Origin: DATKMK01 sp035541895
Lineage (GTDB): Bacteria; Desulfobacterota; Binatia; HRBIN30; JACQVA1
Length of the DNA stretch: 64,000 nt
Direction: 5' to 3'
Assembly (NCBI GenBank): GCA_035541895.1
Contig: DATKMK010000079.1
Location: 37,367-101,366, forward strand
Shown: one piece after another, positions 15,298 to 23,300 of the stretch
How the letters are laid out: each line of letters begins with the position of its first letter
How positions within the stretch are numbered: position 1 is the first letter of the stretch
Notes under the pieces: model-generated
Told to the model about the DNA's origin: nothing
The model's database searches: none
Seen by the model: the letters and a program-made list of their open reading frames with translations, nothing else
Program-made: the position numbers and the translations under genes

Positions 15298-16359
15298 TCA
15301 GACGAGCGCCGCCGTGCGCAAAGCCGGGAGCACATACCGCGCGACGTATTCGCATTCGGCAGCGTGGGGATAACCCGACAGAATGAAGGCGTTGATGCCG
15401 AGGTCGATGTAGCCGCGCAACTTCTTGAGCACTTGGTCGGGATCGCCGACGAGCGCCGCGCCGCAGCCGCTGCGGGCGCGACCGATCCCCGTCCACAGAT
15501 GGTCTTCGACGAATCCCTCGGCATCGGCTTGCTCGCGCATCTGGGCCTGATTGCGGACACCTTGCGACGCGTGATCGAGCGACCGGCGGCGGATCTCCTC
15601 GCCGATGTACGGATCGAGTCGGCTGACCAGCTTGCGCGCGGCGGCGCGGGCTTCGCCCTCGGTCTCGCGCACGATCATATGGACGCGATAGCCGAAGCGC
15701 AGCATGCGTCCCGCATGCTGCGCTCGCGCGCGCATGTCGTCGAGCAACTCGCGCAGCCTCGGCATGGGTTCGGGCCACATGAGAAACACATCGGCCTCCT
15801 CCGCCGCGACCGTGCGGGCCTCCTCGGACAACCCGCCGAAGTAGAACAGCGGGGCGCGGCCGGATCGCGTTCGCGCGGCCGGCGGCTCCAAATCCAACTG
15901 ATAGAACTCGCCGCGATGGCGGATCGCCGTGCCGTTCAAGAACGCCCGGACGATCTGCATGACTTCGCGCGTGCGTTGATAGCGCGGGCCCGATTCGAGC
16001 GGCGCCCCCGGGAGGTCGCTCGAGATGATGTTGACGGTCAATCGGCCGTCGAGCATCTGATCGAGCGTGGCCAGCTGTCGTGCGAGCTGGGGCGGGAACA
16101 TTTCTCCGCAACGCACTGCAACCAGCAGCCGAATGTGCGAGGTCAGCGGCGCCACCGCACTCGCGAACGCAATGCTGTCGATGCCGATCGCATACCCGGA
16201 CGGACAGAGGATGTTGTCGAAGCCGTTCGATTCCGCGCGCAGCAGCACGTCGCGACAGTGCGGGAACGTGCTGCGCAACGCCGGGTCGGGCACGCCGAGG
16301 TACTCGTAATCGTCGTCACACAACGGGCAGAACCACGCGAGTTCCGGCCGGTCGCTCAT
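15298..16359 (-). CDS. LLM-class flavin-dependent monooxygenase, SsuD-like
   Basis: The 353-residue protein belongs to the bacterial luciferase-like superfamily, closest in pattern to alkanesulfonate monooxygenase SsuD. Diagnostic stretches are ESNGFDNILCPSGY, TSHIRLLVAVRCGEMFPPQL, LATLDQMLDGRLTVNIISSD and the C-terminal GCGAALVGDPDQVLKKLRGY. The reaction would be FMNH2- or F420-dependent oxygenation; the substrate is not determined. The Met at 16359 (MSDRPELAWFCPLC) fits the SsuD N terminus. In-frame ATG codons at 16371, 16383 and 16398 would add 4 to 13 residues. Divergently transcribed from the Gfo/Idh/MocA gene. Confidence 0.88.
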   Translation of the reverse strand: MSDRPELAWFCPLCDDDYEYLGVPDPALRSTFPHCRDVLLRAESNGFDNILCPSGYAIGIDSIAFASAVAPLTSHIRLLVAVRCGEMFPPQLARQLATLDQMLDGRLTVNIISSDLPGAPLESGPRYQRTREVMQIVRAFLNGTAIRHRGEFYQLDLEPPAARTRSGRAPLFYFGGLSEEARTVAAEEADVFLMWPEPMPRLRELLDDMRARAQHAGRMLRFGYRVHMIVRETEGEARAAARKLVSRLDPYIGEEIRRRSLDHASQGVRNQAQMREQADAEGFVEDHLWTGIGRARSGCGAALVGDPDQVLKKLRGYIDLGINAFILSGYPHAAECEYVARYVLPALRTAALV

Positions 16360-16449
16360 CACTGATGGCATGGCGCTCTGCATCCTTCGATACGCCATAC
16401 GCGATCAACGATAGGCGATTCAACCGCCATATGCTCTAAACGAAGACCT

Positions 16450-17514
16450 ATGGACACCATCCGCTATGGCATCATCGGGACCGGGATGATGGGGTGCGAG
16501 CACCTGCTGAATCTCAACTTGATCCCCGATGCGCGGGTCACCGCGATCGCCGATCCCAACGAGACTAGTCGAGGTTGGGGACGGTCACTCGCCGGCCCCG
16601 GCATCGAGGTGTACGACGACTATCGCGAATTGTTGCGGCGCGCGCCGGTGGACGCGGTCGTGATTGCGTCGCCCAACTTCACCCACTTCGAGGTGCTGCA
16701 GGATGTGTTTCGGACCGACAAGCACGTGTTGGTGGAGAAGCCGCTTTGCACCACGGTCGACCATTGCCGCCGCGTGATGGAGGCCGCCGCGCATCATCGC
16801 GCCGTCGTCTGGGTCGGCATGGAGTACCGCTATATGCGTGCGGTCGACAAGCTCATCGAGACGGTCCATAACGGCGCCATCGGGCGGCTCCGCATGCTGG
16901 CGATTCGCGAGCATCGCTTCCCGTTCCTCACCAAGGTCGACAATTGGAACCGGTTCGCGCGCAATACCGGGGGGACCTTGGTGGAGAAGTGTTGTCACTT
17001 CTTCGACCTGATGAATCTGATCACGCAGCAGCGCCCGCTGCGCGTCTACGGCTCGGGTGGGCACGACGTGAACCACCTCGACGAACGCTACGACGGCGAG
17101 ACCCCCGACATTCTCGACAATGCTTACGTGATCGTCGATTTCGACGGCGGGACGCGCGCGCTGCTCGACCTCTGCATGTTCGCGGAGAATTCGCTCAACG
17201 AAGTCGAGATGGCCGCGACCGGCGATCGCGGCAAGGCGGAGGTACACATTCCGGCCCACCGGCTCGTCATTACGCATCGCGACGGCCGGTCGCCCGAAAC
17301 GTCTCACTTCGCTATTGCTAGCGAGGTGCAAACCGCGGGTGCACATCACGGAGCAACCTACTTCGAGCACCTCGCATTCATTGAAGCCATTCGTGGAGGA
17401 AAGCGACCCGCGGTGGGCGTGGAGGACGGAGCCTTGGCAGTGGTCGTCGGCGCGGCGGCGGAGCGCTCGATCGCCGAGCGGCGCGTGATCGAGATCGGCG
17501 AACTGGGCTTCTGA
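16450..17514 (+). CDS. Gfo/Idh/MocA-family oxidoreductase
   Basis: The 354-residue NAD(P)-dependent dehydrogenase has an N-terminal Rossmann fold with GIIGTGMMGCEHLLNL (residues 8-23). The family motif EKPLCTTVDHCRRVMEAA (about 96-113) includes the Lys-Pro pair. The C-terminal alpha/beta substrate domain contains GGTLVEKCCHFFDLMNLI, where the His-Asp pair is catalytic in relatives. Substrates of this family are sugars, inositols or related polyols; this one cannot be assigned. It ends at a strong hairpin (17544-17580). Confidence 0.92.
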   Translation: MDTIRYGIIGTGMMGCEHLLNLNLIPDARVTAIADPNETSRGWGRSLAGPGIEVYDDYRELLRRAPVDAVVIASPNFTHFEVLQDVFRTDKHVLVEKPLCTTVDHCRRVMEAAAHHRAVVWVGMEYRYMRAVDKLIETVHNGAIGRLRMLAIREHRFPFLTKVDNWNRFARNTGGTLVEKCCHFFDLMNLITQQRPLRVYGSGGHDVNHLDERYDGETPDILDNAYVIVDFDGGTRALLDLCMFAENSLNEVEMAATGDRGKAEVHIPAHRLVITHRDGRSPETSHFAIASEVQTAGAHHGATYFEHLAFIEAIRGGKRPAVGVEDGALAVVVGAAAERSIAERRVIEIGELGF

Positions 17515-17543
17515 CTCCGACGATCGGCGGGATTGTGGGACGC

Positions 17544-17580
17544 GCTGGCAGGGTCGCCCGTGCGATACGACCCTGCCAGC
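17544..17580. terminator. Bidirectional terminator hairpin
   Basis: A perfect 13-base-pair inverted repeat (arms 17544-17556 and 17568-17580, core CTGGCAGGGTCG) with an 11-base loop lies between the 3' ends of the Gfo/Idh/MocA gene and the Cys-rich protein gene. The position between convergent genes and the length of the GC stem fit a shared terminator, although no T-tract follows. Confidence 0.7.
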
Positions 17581-17610
17581 CACGGTGCGCGCCGCGGGCG
17601 CGGATCGTCC

Positions 17611-19140
17611 TTACGGAAGCGGCGTGCACGGAGCAGTGCAGTTGGCCCCGATCGGGTTCTCCGATCCGAAAATCCCGTGCGCAACATCCATGCAATTGCC
17701 AACGCCGCACACCGTCGGATCGCACCAGGCCGCGCCGAAGCCGTGCATTACCCCCGAGTCGTAGACGCACTGCACATAGGCCATCCACGGAGCAAGCATG
17801 GCCGGGCACAGATCGGTGCAACCGAACGTATTGGATTTGCAGGCGTTGCAACTCGAACTGACGCACGACCCGTCGGTGCACACGCCGGCGAAGCCGCTGG
17901 CGGTCGCGCACGCCGCCCCTTCGTTCCCGGGTGCGAATGAGCAACCGGCCGCTGTACACGTGTCGGTCGTACACGGATTGCCGTCGTCACACGCCAGCGG
18001 CGGCACGTTCGCGCACACACCATTGTCGCAGCGGCCGAAGCCGCTACAGACATCGCCAGGGGCACACTGCGGGCCGGTCAACGGCAGGTTGAAGCACCCA
18101 ACCGCCGGATCGCAGCCGTCGGTGGTGCACACATTCCCGTCATCGCACATCGGCGGCGGTAGCGAGACGCACTGACCGCCCTGACACGCTTGCGGACTGC
18201 ATTGATCGCCGCCGCAATCCTGATCGGTCCGACACTTGTCACAGCCGACAACGAAGGTGTGCTGACAGCCACCGGCGGCGGGATCGCAGGAATCGACGGT
18301 GCAGGGGTTGTCGTCGTCACACGAAGGCGGCGGACCCGGCTGGCAGACCCCATTGCCGCACACATCCGGCGTAGTGCATGGGTTACCATCGTCGCAGGGA
18401 TCCGTGTTCGGCGTGAGGGTACACCCGCTCGCCGGATCGCAGCTCGCGGTGAGACAAGGATTGGTGCTGACACATGTCGGCGGTGTGCCGGGCACGCACT
18501 GTCCGCTCACGCATTGCTCGACGCCATTGCAGAGATTGCCGTCCTGACAATCGGCAGGACCATTCGGGCACTGCGAGCATCCCGGAATTTGAATGTTCTG
18601 GCAGCCGAGTGTCCGATTGCAAGAATCCTTCGTGCAATCGTTGTGGTCGTCACAACTGATGCGCGAGCCGACGCATCGGCCGCGTTTGCAGATGTCGCCC
18701 GTCGTACAGGCGTTGCCGTCGTCGCAGGCGCTCCCGCTGAGTGGGATGTCGAGACACTTTCCCGAGTACGGACTACAAACGCCCTGCGTACACTGAGTGT
18801 CGGGACACACTTTCGGCCGGATCACGCACTGACCGGTGTCATGGTTGCAGGTCGCGATCGAGCAACGATCGGGTGCCTGACAGCCGCCCGGGTTGAGGTT
18901 GCAATTGCGTTCGCACGGTCCATCGAAATCCCCGTGTCGTTCATGTCCGCGCCATCCCGCGTCGTCGACCGTGATGTTCTGGGGACGGCCACCCGGAATG
19001 TGGCAGATGGTTCGGCGGCGGCCGTCGGCCTGCGCCGAATGCGCCATGAGCGACGCCGCAGCGAAGAGACCGGCAGCCAACATTACCGGCAAGCGACGGT
19101 GCGGAACGCGCGATCTCGCTGAGGTCACGATGAATGACAT
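17611..19140 (-). CDS. Exported cysteine-rich repeat protein
   Basis: The 509-residue exported protein has a long signal peptide (about residues 1-38, with VMLAAGLFAAASLMAHSAQA before the cleavage region). The mature chain carries at least seven repeats of the type CDDGNPCTTDTC, spaced about 40-45 residues apart and separated by CDPAxGC segments. This pattern is common in extracellular proteins of myxobacteria and relatives. Many cysteines suggest a disulphide-bonded rod with possible Ca or carbohydrate binding, which is inference. The C-terminal 100 residues (SCNACKSNTFGCTDLCPAML) form a distinct Cys-rich domain. AAAGGAG precedes the chosen ATG; the frame is open for another 17 codons. Confidence 0.82.
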   Translation of the reverse strand: MSFIVTSARSRVPHRRLPVMLAAGLFAAASLMAHSAQADGRRRTICHIPGGRPQNITVDDAGWRGHERHGDFDGPCERNCNLNPGGCQAPDRCSIATCNHDTGQCVIRPKVCPDTQCTQGVCSPYSGKCLDIPLSGSACDDGNACTTGDICKRGRCVGSRISCDDHNDCTKDSCNRTLGCQNIQIPGCSQCPNGPADCQDGNLCNGVEQCVSGQCVPGTPPTCVSTNPCLTASCDPASGCTLTPNTDPCDDGNPCTTPDVCGNGVCQPGPPPSCDDDNPCTVDSCDPAAGGCQHTFVVGCDKCRTDQDCGGDQCSPQACQGGQCVSLPPPMCDDGNVCTTDGCDPAVGCFNLPLTGPQCAPGDVCSGFGRCDNGVCANVPPLACDDGNPCTTDTCTAAGCSFAPGNEGAACATASGFAGVCTDGSCVSSSCNACKSNTFGCTDLCPAMLAPWMAYVQCVYDSGVMHGFGAAWCDPTVCGVGNCMDVAHGIFGSENPIGANCTAPCTPLP

Positions 19141-19507
19141 CGCCGAACTCCTTTCGCCATTGCTCGGCGGCCGTTGCGGCCGTCTGAGCATCGTCTTGTG
19201 ACACTGCTACAGATGACGTTAGCCTCCGTGGCAAAGCACGCAGCGCCCGCGGCTTTGCGCCTTCAGCGACCCGTGGCGAGGTGCAACCTCCATACCGATC
19301 GCGAGCACACTCATGCGGCGCGCCGGAGCACTAGCCCGACGCACGCATTCGCGTTGCGAGACTGCCGATGCGTTACCTCATCGCGTCTCGAACTGTGGGT
19401 AGGCAACTTGGGCACTGGTTCTGTGAACCGAAGCTGCGTATGATTCGTAGATGATCAGTCAACCGAGATTCGCATCACTGAGCGACGCGTAGCCAGAGGC
19501 ACTGCGC
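19141..19507. other. Divergent intergenic region
   Basis: This stretch lies between the start of the Cys-rich protein gene (minus strand) and the start of the DUF1295 gene (plus strand). It should hold the promoters of both. Short open frames on both strands show no similarity or ribosome sites that I can support, and no clear palindromic operator or RNA structure was noted. Confidence 0.5.
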
Positions 19508-20296
19508 ATGGCAGAGACGCTCGCGCTCCACGGCTTCATGCTGTTCGTTACCCTCGTCTTGATGTTTTCGGTTTGGCTGCTCGCGACCGCGCTGCGCAAC
19601 GTCGGCATCGTCGACATATTCTGGGGACTCGGCTTCACGTTGATCGCGATCTTCTCGTGGGCACTCGGTGATGGTTATGCCGGTCGGCGACTGCTCGTGG
19701 CCGCGCTCACCAGCATCTGGGGACTGCGCTTGGCGTCGTACTTGTTTTGGCGCAATTGGGGGCAGGAGGAAGACTATCGCTATCAGGCGATGCGACGACG
19801 CCACGGTCCGCGCTTTCCGGTCGTCAGTCTCTATACGGTGTTCGGCCTGCAGGGGGTGCTGATGTGGATCGTATCGCTGCCGGTCCAAGTCGCCGCGATG
19901 GTGCGCGATCCGACTCATCTGACCTGGTTGGATGCAGCCGGTGCGACCCTGTGGGCGATCGGGTTGTTGTTCGAGTCCGTAGGCGACTGGCAGCTCGCAC
20001 AATTCAAATCCAACCCGCGCAATCGCGGTCACGTCATGGATCGCGGATTGTGGCGGTACACGCGCCACCCGAACTACTTCGGCGACGCGTGCGTGTGGTG
20101 GGGACTCTTCCTCATCGCCCTCACGACGCCGGCAGGCATCTGGGTCGCCGCCAGTCCCATGTTGATGACCTTCCTCCTCGTACGCGTGTCCGGCGTCCCG
20201 CTGCTCGAACGCCGGCTCACGAAGAGCCGCCCGGAGTATGCGGACTACGTGCGGCGGACGAGCGCGTTCGTTCCCTGGTTTCGCAAGCGCGGCTGA
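19508..20296 (+). CDS. DUF1295 membrane protein (steroid-reductase-like)
   Basis: The 262-residue integral membrane protein has about six helices. The DUF1295/steroid 5-alpha-reductase C-terminal signature is RNRGHVMDRGLWRYTRHPNYFGDACVWWG (given here only to show the Arg-His-Pro-Asn core) and ends in LERRLTKSRPEYADYVRRT. The N-terminal FWGLGFTLIAIFSWALGDG is typical of the family. Relatives use NAD(P)H to reduce C=C or C=O bonds in lipid substrates, and the bacterial substrate is unknown. AGAGG lies 9 bases before the ATG. The gene stands alone, convergent with the giant protein gene 23 bases downstream. Confidence 0.87.
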   Translation: MAETLALHGFMLFVTLVLMFSVWLLATALRNVGIVDIFWGLGFTLIAIFSWALGDGYAGRRLLVAALTSIWGLRLASYLFWRNWGQEEDYRYQAMRRRHGPRFPVVSLYTVFGLQGVLMWIVSLPVQVAAMVRDPTHLTWLDAAGATLWAIGLLFESVGDWQLAQFKSNPRNRGHVMDRGLWRYTRHPNYFGDACVWWGLFLIALTTPAGIWVAASPMLMTFLLVRVSGVPLLERRLTKSRPEYADYVRRTSAFVPWFRKRG

Positions 20297-20319
20297 ATTT
20301 CTCTACGGAATGGCCACCG

Positions 20320-23300
20320 TCACTGCGCGATCAGTTTCGCGGTGATGATCGAGTCGCTGATCAAGGTAGCGCCCGCGACACCATCGATCAGTGGCGCGCT
20401 CAGGACCAAGGCCCCGCCTTTGAGTCCACCACCCCCGGACGTGATCGCACTGCACGCGAATGGGTTGCCGCTGACGGTGGTCACGCACGGCTTGGCGCCA
20501 CAGAGGGCGTTCGCCTGGATGCTCGTTCCAACGGTCGCGTTGGCGTCAACGATGCGGGTATTGGCAGCGCCGGTCGTCACCGCCACCGGGAGCGTCGTCT
20601 CGCGATCCGGCTGATCGTCTGCGGTGCATGGAATGCCGTCCACTCCCTTGGTCGGGTCGGTGAGATCGACGGCGCAACTGCCGCCGTCGAAGAAGTACTT
20701 CAACTCGACCGTCGCTTCGAGAACAGCCGAACCCTGAGGACCGCGACCGGAAAACGCGGGCGGTGCGGCGTAGTAGCAGACCGGTCCCCGCTGCGGATGA
20801 TTGTTGTCGACGGTGCCGTGCGCGCAGGTTGGATCGACGTCGTTGGTATTGTGATCGACATCGACGAGGTAGTTCACCCCGTCCGTTCCGCCAGCGTTGC
20901 AGGCAATGCGACCCATCGCACCATTGCCCGGACCGAAGTCCGCGGTCGCCTTAATCCCCACACAGAGGCAAAAGATACCCGGCACCCGAACCGGTGAGAT
21001 CGCCACCGGAGCCGGAATCGTGACGGGAAGCTCGCCGGCGCGAAACAGCGTGCGGCCACCGGCGTCGACTACGTCGGCCGCCCGGGCGCGGCCCGTCACC
21101 ATCCGCAACTGCCCGTCCAACGGCGTCACGATCGCGAAGGTCTGGAGTTGCGTCGTTTGACTGCTACCGGTGGCAAATTGAAACGATCGACTGATTTCGC
21201 GTGTGCAATTGGCAGCGCAACCGTCGCCACCCACGGTGTTGCCGTCATCGCAATCTTCTCCCGGATCGACCTGATCATTGCCACACACCGCGGGGACCGA
21301 AGCCGGGCACCCGTCCAAGGCGTCGGTGACCGCTTTGACGAGTTCATCGACGGTGACACGTTGGTCTCCGTTCGCGTCGAAGGCGGGACAGCGATCCGCG
21401 GCCAAGTCGCCGAGCGCCATGTTGACCCCCACAACCAACTCGTCGACCGTCACCGAGCCACCGTGGTCGCAGTCGCCGACGCAGAGCACCGGCGTAGCGC
21501 TCGGCGTCGGCGTCGCACTCGGAGTTGCGGACGGTATCACGGTCGCCATCGATGTCGGTGATGGCGTGTCGACCAGCGTCGCAGTGGGCAAGGCAGTGTC
21601 AGTCGCCGTCGCGGTCGGCGTGTCCGTCAACGTCGAAGTCGGGCTCGGCGTCTCGGTTGTGCTGGCGGTCGGACTCGCCGTGCGGGTGGTCGTGAATGCG
21701 ATAGTCGGAGAGCGCGTGGCGGTGACGGTAGCCGTCACTGTGACGGTGATCGTGAAGCTCGGTGATGGAGTCGGGGGCAGTGTAGCCGTTGCGATCCGGG
21801 AGGCTGTTGCCGTCGCCGTGGATGTGGAGGTGGAGGTCGAGGTGGGTGCAGCCGAAGGCGTCGAGGTGCGGGACGGCGTGGCGGTCGACGTAAGCGTTGG
21901 GGTCGCCGTCGGCGAACTCGTCGAGGTTGCCGTTCGCGTGGCGGTATCGGTCGGGCTCGCAGTGGGCGTGCGAGTCGGTGTCGCGGTCGCGGTACTCGTC
22001 GCAGTTGGTGTTGCCGTAGCCGTTTGAGTTGAGGTTCTCGTTATCGACGCGCTCGGAGACGACGACACGGTCACCGTGGCGGTCGGCGTTCGGGTTGCAG
22101 TCGCTGACGCGGTGGGCGTTGTGGTTGATGTGCCGGTCGGTGTCACTGTCGGCGTCGCGAACGCCGCGGCGGCCCACTGGATAGTCAAGACGACATCGCC
22201 AAATTGCGTGTCGAGTGCGGGAATGGCGCCGACCAAGGAACCGGATAGGTTGCCGATGGACCGAGATGCGAGCGCATCGCAATCAAACCCTTGGCCGGTA
22301 GCGCTCGTCTTACACGCGCCCCCCGGTCCGCACGTCTCACCGGGTCCGATGATCGCCCCTTTGACGTAGTTGGCATCGACGATAGTGCCGGACGTAGTGC
22401 CGGTCGTCAGCACGACGACCGCGTCGGCAAGCCAGGGGGCGATCGGAGGATCGTCCGCTGTGCACGGAATGCCGTCTGGGCCCGAGACTGGAACGCACTG
22501 CCCATCGTCGCAGCCCGCCGCCCCGGGTGTGCAAGCTACTCCGGCATTGCCCCCGCCAAGGCACACTCCTCCGGACAGCGGCACAAACCGAACAGACAAA
22601 TCGGTATTGAGTACACCCCGTCCGCGTCCGGCTGATCCGAGAGGCAACGAGATCTGCATCGGACCGTTGCACGCACCCTGATGCGGATGCCGGGGCGATC
22701 CATCCTCAAGAACGCCCGACGCGCAGGCTGGGTCAACGTCGCTAATGTCGTGGTCCACGCTCGCCGCGACGTCGAGATCCGACTCGACGCTACAAAGAAT
22801 GTAGCCCTCCTCGACCGAGTCAGCGAGACTGCCAATGCATGCGGTGCCGAAGCCCGGTATAGTCAGAGTCAGCTTCTGCTCGTCGGGGCGACTAGCCACC
22901 GGGAAGATGTCGATGGTGTCCGTGGCGCGCGGGTGGCCGACATGCAACACGGCACTTCCAGAGCCTTTGCTGACAAAGAACACTCCCGTCTGCAGTCCTA
23001 CCTGCGGGGTACTCAAGATTACCTCGGATTCGACGGTACAGTTCGCGGCGCAACCATCGCCGCCGACGGTGTTGTAGTCGTCGCACTCTTCATCGCCCTC
23101 GATGAAGCCGTCGCCACAGATCGCCGGTCCTCCGGGGGTTGGACTGAACCCTAACGTCGGCGTCGGGGTTCGAGTGGGAGTGACCGTCGGCGTCGGCGTG
23201 CGGGTCGGCGTGCCTGTCGGCGTGGCGGTGAACGTCGCTGTGGGTGTGAACGTCGCTGTCGGTGTGCGCGTGCTCGACGGCGTCGCCGTCGCGGTGACAG

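Noticed and set aside
14773..16365. 530-codon plus-strand frame overlapping the GNAT-like and LLM genes.
   Set aside because: It overlaps two genes with family motifs on both strands, and its own residues are Arg-rich and without similarity.
21278..22027. Plus-strand frame of Val/Gly/Ala repeats (VAVGVAVGV-like).
   Set aside because: It is the antisense reading of the Thr/Pro/Ser linker in the giant protein gene. Elastin-like appearance is a by-product of the complementary codons.
21490..22165. Possible CRISPR-like or satellite array.
   Set aside because: Repeats are short, variable and in frame with a coding sequence; there are no spacers of uniform length.
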